Source: Rhodopseudomonas sp. BAL398 (GTDB lineage Bacteria > Pseudomonadota > Alphaproteobacteria > Rhizobiales > Xanthobacteraceae). From it: DNA of 64,000 bases. How positions within the stretch are numbered: the stretch's first letter is position 1; each line of letters opens with the position of its first letter. The position numbers and the translations under genes were made by a program. This document shows, in pieces, positions 8,270 through 16,720 of the stretch. The stretch spans positions 5,689,001-5,753,000 of the forward strand of contig NZ_CP133111.1 in the NCBI RefSeq assembly GCF_033001325.1, in the 5' to 3' direction. The notes under the pieces were generated by a model. The model was not told the DNA's origin and ran no database searches. It was given only the letters and a program-made list of their open reading frames with translations.

Positions 8270-9310
8270 TTAGTTGCCTGGCAACTGGGGTGCAAGTGTG
8301 GCCGCACGTTCGAAGCCGAACGGGTTCATTCGCTGCCAGCGCCAGTGATCTGAGCACATCTCGGCGACCGATCGCCGCGCCTTCCAGCCGAGAACCAGTT
8401 CAGCTCGACGCGGGTCGGCGTAGCACGCCATCACGTCGCCGGCACGGCGAGGGCCGACGACTTTGGGAATGGAGCGGCCGCTGGCGGCAGCGAAGGCATC
8501 CACAACCTCCAATACGCTGGTGCCGAGTCCGGTCCCCAGATTGACCGTCAAAAGCTGCCCTTCCTTGAGCTTGTTCAAGGCCATCAGGTGACCGTTGGCC
8601 AGATCGACGACATGGATGTAGTCACGGATGCAGGTGCCATCTGGCGTAGGATAGTCGTCGCCGAAGATTTGCAGGTGCTTCCTGCGCCCGACCGCCACCT
8701 GCGCCACGAAGGGCACAAGATTATTCGGGATGCCCAGGGGACTTTCGCCGATCCGCCCGCTGGGATGCGCGCCGACCGGGTTGAAATATCGCAGGATCGC
8801 GATCGACCAGTCCGGCGCGGCGGCGTGGTGGTCGCGCAGCATCTCCTCGATCATCAATTTGCTGCGGCCGTAGGGATTGACGGCGAAAAGCGGATGATCC
8901 TCGTCGAGCGGCAGACGTTGCGGCTCGCCGTAGACTGTGGCCGACGAACTGAACACTAGTGTTTTGACGCCGACGGCTTGCATGGCCTTGAGGAGGACGA
9001 CAGTGCCGCAGACATTGTTGTCGTAATAGGCGACGGGGGTGCGGATCGAGTCGCCCACGGCTTTCAGGCCGGCGAAATGGACCACCGCCGTGACGCCGTG
9101 GCGACGCATCACGTGCTCAAGGAGGGGGCCGTCGCGAATGTCGCCCTGGCAAATGATTGGCGGACGTTTGCAAAGCGCCTCGACCTGCGCGAGCGAGGCG
9201 CGGCTGGAATTGCTGAAATTGTCGACGATGACGACGCCATGGCCAGCGTCGAGCAGTTCGACGCATGTGTGCGAGCCGATATAGCCGGCTCCACCTGTCA
9301 CCATGATCAT
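8270..9310 (-). CDS. galE: UDP-glucose 4-epimerase
   Basis: A 346-residue extended short-chain dehydrogenase that interconverts UDP-glucose and UDP-galactose. The NAD-binding glycine motif VTGGAGYIGSHT is at the N terminus. SSSATVYG and YGRSK supply the catalytic Ser/Thr, Tyr and Lys. RYFNPVGAHPSG, IGESPLGIPNNLVP and CIRDYIHVVDLA are diagnostic of GalE. The ATG at 9310 (MIMVTGG) has GGAGGTG upstream. It probably supplies UDP-galactose to the EPS machinery. No consensus operator was seen in its upstream region. Confidence 0.93.
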   Translation of the reverse strand: MIMVTGGAGYIGSHTCVELLDAGHGVVIVDNFSNSSRASLAQVEALCKRPPIICQGDIRDGPLLEHVMRRHGVTAVVHFAGLKAVGDSIRTPVAYYDNNVCGTVVLLKAMQAVGVKTLVFSSSATVYGEPQRLPLDEDHPLFAVNPYGRSKLMIEEMLRDHHAAAPDWSIAILRYFNPVGAHPSGRIGESPLGIPNNLVPFVAQVAVGRRKHLQIFGDDYPTPDGTCIRDYIHVVDLANGHLMALNKLKEGQLLTVNLGTGLGTSVLEVVDAFAAASGRSIPKVVGPRRAGDVMACYADPRRAELVLGWKARRSVAEMCSDHWRWQRMNPFGFERAATLAPQLPGN

Positions 9311-9454
9311 GGGAAACTCACCTCCGGCGAGAACAGTTGGCATAGTTGGTCCGCTGCGTGGATCGCTTGGGCGCAGGGGGATCGTCTCGTCGTGGTTTGG
9401 GCTTGGTTGGACCTCGACGCGCGGCGCATCGCGATTGCCCCCGGGTATATGGCT

Positions 9455-9856
9455 CTATCTTTGATGTTCGACCGCGGCGATGGTGTCGGCGTGGTCGGGA
9501 AAGCGGGTCGCGAGAACGGCCTTCAGGGAATTGAAATGGTCAATGTTGGTCTCGAGCTCCCGCAGCCGTTGCTCGCCGTCGGCGATTTCCCGATTGAGCC
9601 TGTTTTGCAGCCCAGTATTCGTTGGCTCGCGGTCGAGATATTCGTCGGTGTCATTGCCAATCGTGACCGCGGTTCGGGCGATGACGTCGTTGAGCCGCCG
9701 ATTCAGACCATTCAATTCGATGCGCGACGTTTGCAGCGCGGTCTCGATTGATCGGGCTATCGAGCCGATTCGAGCGGCGTCAGTCTGGAAGTTACGGCCG
9801 GACGAACGGACCTTGAGTACATCGCCGAACCGCCCGCCTGAAAGCGACTTGAACAT
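9455..9856 (-). CDS. Hypothetical protein with coiled-coil character
   Basis: A 133-residue protein (MFKSLSGGRFGDVLKVRSSG) with AAGGGGAAA placed well before its ATG. The middle and C-terminal parts are rich in Leu, Glu, Arg and Asn with heptad-like spacing (LNRREIADGEQRLRELETNI style), suggesting helical bundles or a short coiled coil. No membrane segment or signal peptide is seen. I do not recognise a family. It lies 144 bp from galE on the same strand and could be the first gene of a galE transcript, but a shared function is not evident. Confidence 0.55.
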   Translation of the reverse strand: MFKSLSGGRFGDVLKVRSSGRNFQTDAARIGSIARSIETALQTSRIELNGLNRRLNDVIARTAVTIGNDTDEYLDREPTNTGLQNRLNREIADGEQRLRELETNIDHFNSLKAVLATRFPDHADTIAAVEHQR

Positions 9857-9994
9857 AAGCGTTTCCCCTTGCTGTTAGCGTCCCCAGGTGGGTTAGAATT
9901 GTTGGTCCATTTTCGACAGTTCGTCGGAGTTGGCTTCTCGGTGCCGCATTCCACCGGTGTTGGCGGCCAGAACGGAGTGCTAATAGAGCGTCGC

Positions 9995-10219
9995 TCAATT
10001 CGGAGACGGCGGGTCCGCAAAGCGCTTCAGAAACGTCTCGAGACAGAGATGTTGCCCTGGTGCGGGAGTCGTTTGATCGAGCTGGAGCGGGCTCTGCCGA
10101 ATGGTCAGAGGCGGAGAATTTCGATTGGCCTGTCGAAATTCTCGGATCTCCTCGAGGTTCAGGCGTTCAAGAGCGTGGCGCGAGATCGCGTGGCTGTGTC
10201 GTCCGAATGATCTGTCCAT
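9995..10219 (-). CDS. Doubtful small hypothetical frame (74 aa)
   Basis: The frame begins MDRSFGRHSHAISRHALERL and continues LEEIREFRQ. It is polar and basic with no known motif. No clear ribosome binding site was found. It is listed because the neighbouring 500 bp have no other gene, but it may be non-coding. Confidence 0.2.
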   Translation of the reverse strand: MDRSFGRHSHAISRHALERLNLEEIREFRQANRNSPPLTIRQSPLQLDQTTPAPGQHLCLETFLKRFADPPSPN

Positions 10220-10307
10220 AGCCAATTCTCCAACAATTCTGTCAGGTGGGAGCTGCGTGGAATGGCCGTGCGCTTCGGTGAATGTGCGAATTTAATGCTG
10301 GTGCAAG

Positions 10308-10321
10308 TTGACGATGCTCAA
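10308..10321. promoter_or_regulatory. Putative Crp/Fnr-type operator B
   Basis: The site is TTGACGATGCTCAA within AGTTGACGATGCTCAAGT. It matches the locus consensus TTGAY-N4-GTCAA except for one base in the right half-site. Its centre is about 95 bp upstream of the FkbH-like start at 10410. Confidence 0.55.
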
Positions 10322-10409
10322 GTTTTCGAAATGCAAATGGCTGAGCCTGTGCGCTCATCAGCGGGACGCGTAGCATCCTGCTGCGAGATTCCTATTTCCG
10401 GCGTCACCT

Positions 10410-12380
10410 ATGGAACAACCGCTCGCTTGGCTTCCCCGACACCCGGACCTGGTCGCCGAAATCCGCAGGGCGAAGGCGGATGACGCACCCGATCGCCAAT
10501 TCGCGGCCGCCTGCAGGCTTGCAGGAATGAGCCGGGATTTTGTGGCGACCGAGCGTATCGACCGCCTTGCCACATCGGCGCTGGACAGGCTGGGTCCGGG
10601 CCACGAGGCTGATTTCGGGCTCGCGAGCAGACGCGTCGCGCTGCTCGGATCGCACACGCTCGGGCATTTGGCGGCCGGCATTCGTGTCGCAGGCCTGGCG
10701 CGTCGGCTGGCCCTTCAAGTGTTTGTCGGGTCGTATAACAGCTACCGGCAGGAGCTGTTGAATGGAGATCCGGCGCTGGCTCATTTCGCTCCGGACTTCA
10801 TCGTCCTGGCGCTGGATGAACATGCGCTGGGCCTGTCCTTTCCGCCTGATATCGATGGCGCGGATCTGGACGCGGAGATTGATCGCGAACTCGACGAAAT
10901 CCGGCAGCTCTGGAGGTGTATCCGGGAGCGTTACGGAGCGCAGCCGGTGCAGCAGACGCTGGTGTGCGGCACGACGCTGCCGGTGTTCGGCAATTACGAG
11001 GGGCTGGTGCCCGGAGCGGGCGTCTCGGTCGTGGAAAGCTTCAATGCCAAGCTGCGCCAGGCGGCGCGAGAGGACAAAGTGCTGCTGCTCGATCTCGCCT
11101 GGGAGGCGGCACGCCGCGGCTTCATCCCAGATCTCGTACACCCTGTGAGGTGGCATCAGGCCAAGCAGCTCGTTAGTCCGCCATTTGCTCCGTTCTTCGG
11201 TGATCTTCTCGCGCGTGTTGTTGCTGCAGCATCTGGCCTGTCGCGGAAAGTCCTGGTACTCGATCTCGACAACACATTGTGGGGCGGGGTCGTTGGCGAT
11301 GACGGGGTCGGCGGACTCCGCTTGGGCCAGGGATGCGCGGAGGGCGAGGCCTATGTCGCGTTCCAGCGCTACGTGGCGATGCTCGGCGGGCGCGGGGTGG
11401 TTTTAGCGGTTTGCAGCAAGAACGACCCGGACTTGGCCGAAACGGCATTCACGACCCATCCGGACATGGTGCTCAAAAGGGACGACATTGCGGTGTTCGT
11501 CGCGAATTGGGACGACAAGGCAACCAACATCCGCAAGATTGCCAGGACGCTCGACATCGGCTTGGACAGCCTGGTCTTCGTGGACGACAACCCGGCCGAA
11601 CGCGAGATCGTCCGGCGCGAGATCGCCGAGGTCGCCGTGCCCGAGCTACCTGAGGACGTCGCATATTATCCCCGATGTCTCGCCGATGCCGGCTATTTCG
11701 AGGCGTCGTCCTTCACCGCCGACGACGTCTCCAGGAGCCGGAGTTACGCTGCGCGCGGTCGGCGTTTGGCCGAGATCGAGGAGGCGACGGATCTTGATGG
11801 ATATCTGCGCGGCCTTTGCATGACGATGAGCGTTGAAAGCGTGGGCTCGAACAATATTTCGCGGGTGACGCAGCTCATCAATAAGACCAATCAATTCAAT
11901 CTGACCACGCGCCGCTATTCGGAGGTCCAGGTTGAGAAATTTGTGGCCACGCCGGGAAATATTGGACTGGCGTTCCGGCTGCGAGATCGGCTGGATGACG
12001 CGGGGCTCATTGCCGTCATCCTTGCGCAAGCCGAAGAGGCCGGTGCTCTACGGATCGACAGCTGGCTGATGAGCTGCCGCGTCCTTGGCCGCCGGGTCGA
12101 GGCGGCGTCGCTCGAAGCGCTCGTGCAGGTGGCGGGCCTGGTCGGCGCAACCGGACTCATTGGAGAATACATCCCTACCGCGCGCAACGCGCTGGTCGCG
12201 CCGCACTACGAATCGTTGGGATTTGCGCCGTTGGCCGCGCGCGAGGGCCAGCCGGAGGGCGCGACGAATTGGTACTTCAAGATCGGCGAGCGCCTTCCGA
12301 CGCACAACATCGTGGTGGACGTCTGTCCGAGCGTCGTTCCCCCGCAAACCCGGACCAACCTGTTGAGGAGAACGGCATGA
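10410..12380 (+). CDS. FkbH-like HAD-IIIC protein
   Basis: A 656-residue three-part protein. Residues 75-250 resemble the SGNH-like N-terminal part of FkbH proteins. Residues 280-430 form a HAD-IIIC domain with DLDNTLWGG at 285-293 (nucleophile aspartates) and VFVDDNPAERE near 388. Residues 470-620 form a GNAT-like C-terminal part containing the family-typical NKTNQFNLTTRRY. FkbH-type enzymes dephosphorylate 1,3-bisphosphoglycerate and load the glyceryl unit on an acyl carrier protein. The next gene, overlapping by four bases, is exactly such a carrier, which strongly supports this chemistry. The final acceptor, probably an EPS sugar, is inferred. Confidence 0.88.
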   Translation: MEQPLAWLPRHPDLVAEIRRAKADDAPDRQFAAACRLAGMSRDFVATERIDRLATSALDRLGPGHEADFGLASRRVALLGSHTLGHLAAGIRVAGLARRLALQVFVGSYNSYRQELLNGDPALAHFAPDFIVLALDEHALGLSFPPDIDGADLDAEIDRELDEIRQLWRCIRERYGAQPVQQTLVCGTTLPVFGNYEGLVPGAGVSVVESFNAKLRQAAREDKVLLLDLAWEAARRGFIPDLVHPVRWHQAKQLVSPPFAPFFGDLLARVVAAASGLSRKVLVLDLDNTLWGGVVGDDGVGGLRLGQGCAEGEAYVAFQRYVAMLGGRGVVLAVCSKNDPDLAETAFTTHPDMVLKRDDIAVFVANWDDKATNIRKIARTLDIGLDSLVFVDDNPAEREIVRREIAEVAVPELPEDVAYYPRCLADAGYFEASSFTADDVSRSRSYAARGRRLAEIEEATDLDGYLRGLCMTMSVESVGSNNISRVTQLINKTNQFNLTTRRYSEVQVEKFVATPGNIGLAFRLRDRLDDAGLIAVILAQAEEAGALRIDSWLMSCRVLGRRVEAASLEALVQVAGLVGATGLIGEYIPTARNALVAPHYESLGFAPLAAREGQPEGATNWYFKIGERLPTHNIVVDVCPSVVPPQTRTNLLRRTA

Positions 12381-12628
12381 ATCGCGCGATGATCTACGAG
12401 ACGTTGACCGGCATCTTCCGCGACGTCTTCGATGATGAAACGATCATCTTGCAGCCGCAGACCACGGCCAGGGAAATCGCGGGGTGGGACAGCCAGGCGA
12501 TGATCACTCTGGTCGTCGCCGTCGAGGACCGCTTCGGCATTTCCTTCCGCACCTCGGAGATCGAGCAGCTCGACGCAGTCAAGGACTTCGTCGAGTTGAT
12601 CGCGGCGAAATGCAAGATCGACGCGTGA
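12377..12628 (+). CDS. Acyl carrier protein
   Basis: An 83-residue carrier protein. The phosphopantetheine attachment serine is S39 in the motif GWDSQAM. The rest folds as the acidic four-helix bundle (VVAVEDRFGISF, EIEQLDAVKDFVELI). The ATG at 12377 overlaps the FkbH stop (ATGA), indicating translational coupling and stoichiometric partnership. It needs a phosphopantetheinyl transferase from elsewhere in the genome. It is predicted to hold the glyceryl or acyl intermediate for the following MaoC-SDR enzyme. Confidence 0.93.
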   Translation: MNRAMIYETLTGIFRDVFDDETIILQPQTTAREIAGWDSQAMITLVVAVEDRFGISFRTSEIEQLDAVKDFVELIAAKCKIDA

Positions 12629-12650
12629 GCGTCATACCAAGGGGTAGCCG

Positions 12651-14195
12651 ATGGCCGACATCGTTGCATTGCTTCGGCTGACGATGGACGACCAAGAGGC
12701 GTTCGCGCGTCTGTCCGGCGATCGAAATCCGATTCACATGGATGCGGCAGCGGCGCGCCGAACTCAAGCCGGTGCGTGCGTCGCGCATGGGATGCATATT
12801 CTGCTGTGGGCGATCGAGAATCTGGCCAGCTCCGGCGTGGATCTGAGCCGGCTGAAAGGAGCAAGGGCAAAATTCGTATCCTTCGTCCCGGTCGGATCGC
12901 TGGCAAGACTATCGATCAGCAGGGACAGCGGCGACGAGTTGCGGATCGAAGTTGCCCGCGACGACGGCGTTGCGATGATCGCACGCCTCGATTTCAGTGG
13001 TGTGCCGCCGCGCCGCCTCGATCGGCCATTCCCGTCAATCGTCATACCAGCCACGCCGCTTGAGCCCGATTTTGGAGATCTGCCGGGGAGTGCGGGTCGA
13101 TTTCATGTCTCCGCCGACGCTATTCAGCAGGCCGAGGCGATGTTCCCGACACTTTGCCAGGCATTGGGGATTTCAGCCCTCTGTGAATTGGCGTTGATGT
13201 CAACGGTGGTCGGGATGGTCGCGCCAGGGCTGCATTCGATCCTGTCGGAAATCTCCGTCAAGCTTGCAGAACCGTCTTCAAATGACGCCGGCCTGGGTTT
13301 CGCCGTGGCGCGAGCGGATTCGCGGTTTCGGAGGGTCGATATCGAGGTCGAGGGCAAGCAGGTCGTCGGAAACATCGCCGCCTTCGCTCGTCTCGCGCCT
13401 CCACCTGTGCCGTCGATACGTGAAGCTGCAGCCTTGGTGGCTCCCGGCGAGTTCCGCGACCGCAGAGCGCTTGTCGTCGGCGGTTCGCGGGGCCTCGGTG
13501 CCGCCACGGCCACCCTTTTGGCCGCCGGCGGTGCATGCGTCACTTTGAGCTATTGCGAGGCCCAGCAGGACGCGGATTTGGTCGCTGACGACATCCGAAG
13601 GGCTTGCGGAATCCGGAGCTGCGAGGTCATCCGCTACGATGCCGGCGCTCCCGCGGCCGCGCAGCTGTCGGCCTTGCCCTCCGCGTTGACCCATGCCTAT
13701 TACTTCGCGACACCGCGCATTTTTGGCGGCTCCAGCGCCATCTATACGCGGTGCCGACTGGATTGCTTTCTGTCGATCTATGTGGACGGCTTCGTCGACC
13801 TAATTAAAACGATTCTGCAGTTGCAGGGGCCAATGCCGCTGACGGCGCTCTATCCGTCGACCGTAGCGATCGACGAGCGGCCGACTCGGATGACGGAATA
13901 TGCGATGGCGAAGGCCGCAGGCGAGATCGTCTGCGCCGATCTGGTGAGGGCGGTCCCGGGGCTGACGATTACGGCACCACGGCTGCCGCGCGTCGCTACG
14001 GCGCAAACGGCGACCGTCCCGCCGGTGTCCGCCGCGGACCCCCTCGCGGTGATGCTTCCGTTGTTGCGGCAGCAAGCCGGTCGGGAGCTATTTGCGCGAA
14101 ACGGCGAGGCGTTGCGGCCAGCGCTTGTTGAGTCCCGACCGCTGTCGGAGTTGCGCAACAGCGATATCCGGCCATTTGAGGCGCGCACCGGTTAG
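12651..14195 (+). CDS. MaoC-like hot-dog / SDR ketoreductase fusion
   Basis: A 514-residue fusion. Residues 5-120 are a MaoC-type hydratase domain with the catalytic loop LSGDRNPIHMD (D24, H29) followed by ACVAHGMH. Residues 130-255 look like a second, degenerate hot-dog unit. Residues 270-500 are a short-chain dehydrogenase with VVGGSRGLGAATA for NAD(P)H, a serine in YPSTVAI and YAMAK near 415-419 as catalytic Tyr/Lys. Together these could reduce and dehydrate or hydrate a carrier-bound beta-keto or hydroxyacyl group. It follows the ACP by 22 bp and has AAGGGG before the ATG. The exact substrate is unknown. Confidence 0.82.
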   Translation: MADIVALLRLTMDDQEAFARLSGDRNPIHMDAAAARRTQAGACVAHGMHILLWAIENLASSGVDLSRLKGARAKFVSFVPVGSLARLSISRDSGDELRIEVARDDGVAMIARLDFSGVPPRRLDRPFPSIVIPATPLEPDFGDLPGSAGRFHVSADAIQQAEAMFPTLCQALGISALCELALMSTVVGMVAPGLHSILSEISVKLAEPSSNDAGLGFAVARADSRFRRVDIEVEGKQVVGNIAAFARLAPPPVPSIREAAALVAPGEFRDRRALVVGGSRGLGAATATLLAAGGACVTLSYCEAQQDADLVADDIRRACGIRSCEVIRYDAGAPAAAQLSALPSALTHAYYFATPRIFGGSSAIYTRCRLDCFLSIYVDGFVDLIKTILQLQGPMPLTALYPSTVAIDERPTRMTEYAMAKAAGEIVCADLVRAVPGLTITAPRLPRVATAQTATVPPVSAADPLAVMLPLLRQQAGRELFARNGEALRPALVESRPLSELRNSDIRPFEARTG

Positions 14196-14498
14196 TGCTG
14201 CCGAGGATGGCGCCCGGAATTCGAGCGGATTGGAACCCAGACCTGGTGCTTGCCGCCGATCCGACAATGATCGCATCTGATCGGCCTGCGGATGCGGATC
14301 AAGGCGACCATCGCGAGGAGACAGATCGTGGTCATGCATAATTCGTGTGGCAGTCTGGGCGAGTTGATAGTCGTCAAGTTGCCCAACCCGAGAGCCCAAT
14401 ACATCAAATGAGAATGACGATCGGCGTTGAACATCGCCAGTGCCAAGTTCCAGTCAGTTCGATGATCGCCGATTGCGGGCAAAGATAGGAGCGCGCCG
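14196..14498. other. Intergenic region with operator C
   Basis: A 303-bp gap between the acyl-modification trio and the nucleotide-sugar genes. It contains the palindrome at 14364-14377. No gene was recognised. Confidence 0.4.
14364..14377. promoter_or_regulatory. Putative Crp/Fnr-type operator C
   Basis: The site TTGATAGTCGTCAA is a full match to TTGAY-N4-GTCAA, with flanks AG and GT continuing the extended palindrome. Its centre is about 128 bp upstream of the cytidylyltransferase start. Confidence 0.6.
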
Positions 14499-15350
14499 AT
14501 GAAAGTAGTCATTCTTGCCGGAGGCTACGGCACCCGATTGAGTGAAGAGACCGGAATCGTTCCCAAGCCGCTGGTGGAGATCGGCGGAAGGCCGATCATC
14601 TGGCACATCATGCAAATATACTCGCACTATGGACTGAACGACTTTGTGATCTGCTGTGGCTACAAGGGCGAGGCGATCAAGGACTATTTCCTGAACCGCT
14701 TGCCCCATCAGGGTGACCTGACGATAGACCTCGCCAGCAATCGACTCGAATTTCATCGCAGCACCACCGAGCGCTGGAAGGTGACGCTGGCTGACACCGG
14801 CGAGAAGACGATGACCGGCGGTCGCCTGAAGCGGGTCAAGGATTATGTCGACGGTTCGACCTTCTGTCTCACCTATGGCGACGGCGTCTCCGACATCGAC
14901 GTTCGCGCACTGATCAAATTCCACTATGAACAGGGGGCGCTGGGGACGGTGACGGCCGTGCAGCAGCCCGGCCGCTTCGGAACAATCAATCTATCGACCG
15001 ACAGACCGCGCGCGGCCGGTTTCCGCGAGAAGGGTGCAACCGACGGCCCGGTCATCAATGGCGGATTTTTCGTCATCGAGCCGGAAGTGCTGGACATGAT
15101 CGAAGGCGACGAGACCGTATGGGAGGAGGGGCCATTGCGATCCCTCGCCGAGCGCGACCAATTGGCCGTCTACCGTCACGGCGGGTTCTGGCAGAACATG
15201 GACACGCTGAGGGATAAGATGTTGCTGCAATCGATGTGGGATGCCGGCACTCCGCCGTGGCGGATCTGGAATGAATCCGGCGCCGGCTTCCGCAGCGAGA
15301 GCCCGATCCAATCCATCCGCCGAACGCCTGTGCAACTGTCGGCCAGCTAA
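14499..15350 (+). CDS. rfbF: Glucose-1-phosphate cytidylyltransferase
   Basis: A 283-residue sugar-nucleotide transferase making CDP-glucose from CTP and glucose-1-phosphate. The N-terminal pyrophosphorylase motif AGGYGTRLSEET is followed by KPLVEIGGRPIIWHIM, a combination characteristic of RfbF. TYGDGVSDIDV supplies the metal-binding aspartates, and NGGFFVIEPEV and WQNMDTLRDK complete the family pattern. GGAGCG precedes the ATG. CDP-glucose is normally the entry to CDP-linked 3,6-dideoxy or branched sugars. The usual partners rfbG and rfbH are not recognisable in this window. Confidence 0.93.
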   Translation: MKVVILAGGYGTRLSEETGIVPKPLVEIGGRPIIWHIMQIYSHYGLNDFVICCGYKGEAIKDYFLNRLPHQGDLTIDLASNRLEFHRSTTERWKVTLADTGEKTMTGGRLKRVKDYVDGSTFCLTYGDGVSDIDVRALIKFHYEQGALGTVTAVQQPGRFGTINLSTDRPRAAGFREKGATDGPVINGGFFVIEPEVLDMIEGDETVWEEGPLRSLAERDQLAVYRHGGFWQNMDTLRDKMLLQSMWDAGTPPWRIWNESGAGFRSESPIQSIRRTPVQLSAS

Positions 15351-15361
15351 GGAGAGCATCG

Positions 15362-16495
15362 ATGCGTGTGATCTATACAGGGGCCGATGGCTATATCGGA
15401 ACGGTGTTGGGTCCGAAATTGCTCGCCCGCGGCCATCAGGCTGTTGGTGTCGATACCGGCCTTTACCGGCGGGGCTGGCTGTTCGAGGACGGCCGAACGC
15501 GGCCGTCGGTGATCACTCGGGATGTCAGGCTGTTGACGGAGTCGGACCTCGAGGGAATCGACGCCGTGGTGCATCTTGCCGAACTCTCCAATGATCCCCT
15601 CGGCAACAACGATCCGACCATTACCGAAGAGATCAATCACATTGGAACGGTCGGGTTTGCTACTCGGTGCCGCGCCGCAGGGGTAGGGCGATTCGTATTC
15701 GCATCATCCTGCAGCATCTACGGTGCCGCAGGCAGTGAGATGAAGACCGAGATGTCGACGTTCGACCCGCAGACTGCCTATGCGCGCTGCAAGGTGATGG
15801 TCGAGCGGGATGTGGCGCTGCTGGCCGATTCCCATTTCACGCCGGTCTTCCTGCGCAATGCGACGGCGTTCGGGGCGTCGCCGCGTCAGCGCTTCGATCT
15901 GGTCTTGAACGACCTGGCCGGCTCCGCTTTCACTGCCGGCGTTATCGACGTCAAGAGCGACGGGTCGCCGTGTCGGCCTCTGGTCCACATCGAGGATATC
16001 TGCGAAGCCATTTTGTGCGCGCTGGAGGCGCCGCGTGAAGACGTGTGCGGCGAGGCGTTCAACGTTGGAAGCGATCAACAGAACTACACCGTCCGCGAAA
16101 TCGCGAATATCGTGCATGATGTCTTCCCAGAGGCAAAGGTCACGTTCGGAGCGAGCGGCCCTGACAACAGAAGTTACCGGGTCTCGTTTGCGAAAATCCG
16201 ACAGGTGATGCCCCAATTCCGCTGTCGATGGGATGCGCGCTCGGGGGCCGAGCAATTGAGATACGTGTTCGAGCGCATTCAAATGGACGAAGCCGTCTTT
16301 CGCTCATCGCCGTTTACCCGGTTGATGGAGCTCAAGCATCTGCGGCAGACCCGGCAGATCAATCCCCATCTGCTATGGACCGCGATGAAGACTTTTGATC
16401 GGAGCTTGGAGCAGGCGCGCGATCAGGAAAGCGAATCGATGCCGGCGTTCACAACCAATGCGAAGCCCGGCCTCGCCATCGCAGCAACAAATTGA
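15362..16495 (+). CDS. NAD-dependent epimerase/dehydratase
   Basis: An extended SDR of 377 residues starting MRVIYTGADGYIGTVLG (NAD-binding glycines). SSCSIYG and YARCK at about 140-144 provide the catalytic Ser and the Tyr-x3-Lys pair. NVGSDQQNYTVREIA is the usual substrate-side motif of nucleotide-sugar epimerases and dehydratases. It follows rfbF by 11 bp with AAGGAGAG at the start, so it probably works on CDP-glucose or a product of it, as a 4,6-dehydratase, epimerase or reductase. Sequence alone cannot decide among these. Confidence 0.85.
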   Translation: MRVIYTGADGYIGTVLGPKLLARGHQAVGVDTGLYRRGWLFEDGRTRPSVITRDVRLLTESDLEGIDAVVHLAELSNDPLGNNDPTITEEINHIGTVGFATRCRAAGVGRFVFASSCSIYGAAGSEMKTEMSTFDPQTAYARCKVMVERDVALLADSHFTPVFLRNATAFGASPRQRFDLVLNDLAGSAFTAGVIDVKSDGSPCRPLVHIEDICEAILCALEAPREDVCGEAFNVGSDQQNYTVREIANIVHDVFPEAKVTFGASGPDNRSYRVSFAKIRQVMPQFRCRWDARSGAEQLRYVFERIQMDEAVFRSSPFTRLMELKHLRQTRQINPHLLWTAMKTFDRSLEQARDQESESMPAFTTNAKPGLAIAATN

Positions 16496-16501
16496 ATCTC
16501 T

Positions 16502-16525
16502 CCGGCCGCGCGCGCCGGTTTCCTT
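16502..16525 (+). terminator. Terminator-like hairpin after the epimerase gene
   Basis: CCGGC-N7-GCCGG is followed by TTTCCTTCT and begins 7 bp after the epimerase stop. The short GC stem with a pyrimidine-rich tail fits a Rho-independent terminator for the rfbF unit. Confidence 0.5.
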
Positions 16526-16720
16526 CTAGATTGGACAGGGTGGCGTCAGGCGAAGTCGTCGGACGCCACTTGCGTTCAGCCATCGAATGCGAGAGGCCAG
16601 GGTGTACCCCGCATGCAGCCATGCCGGCTATTGACCGGCCGCGGGCCGATTATCGCGCATCAGTGATTGCGAAAAATCCAGGAATCGATCTGGTGCGGCC
16701 GATCGGCGCCCCGCGCTGGA

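Larger units (their letters stand above)
9857..10409. other. Intergenic region with operator B
   Basis: A region between divergent transcription units. It carries one weak small minus-strand frame (listed) and a TTGAC-N4-CTCAA palindrome at 10308-10321 upstream of the FkbH-like gene. Nothing else is convincing. Confidence 0.4.
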
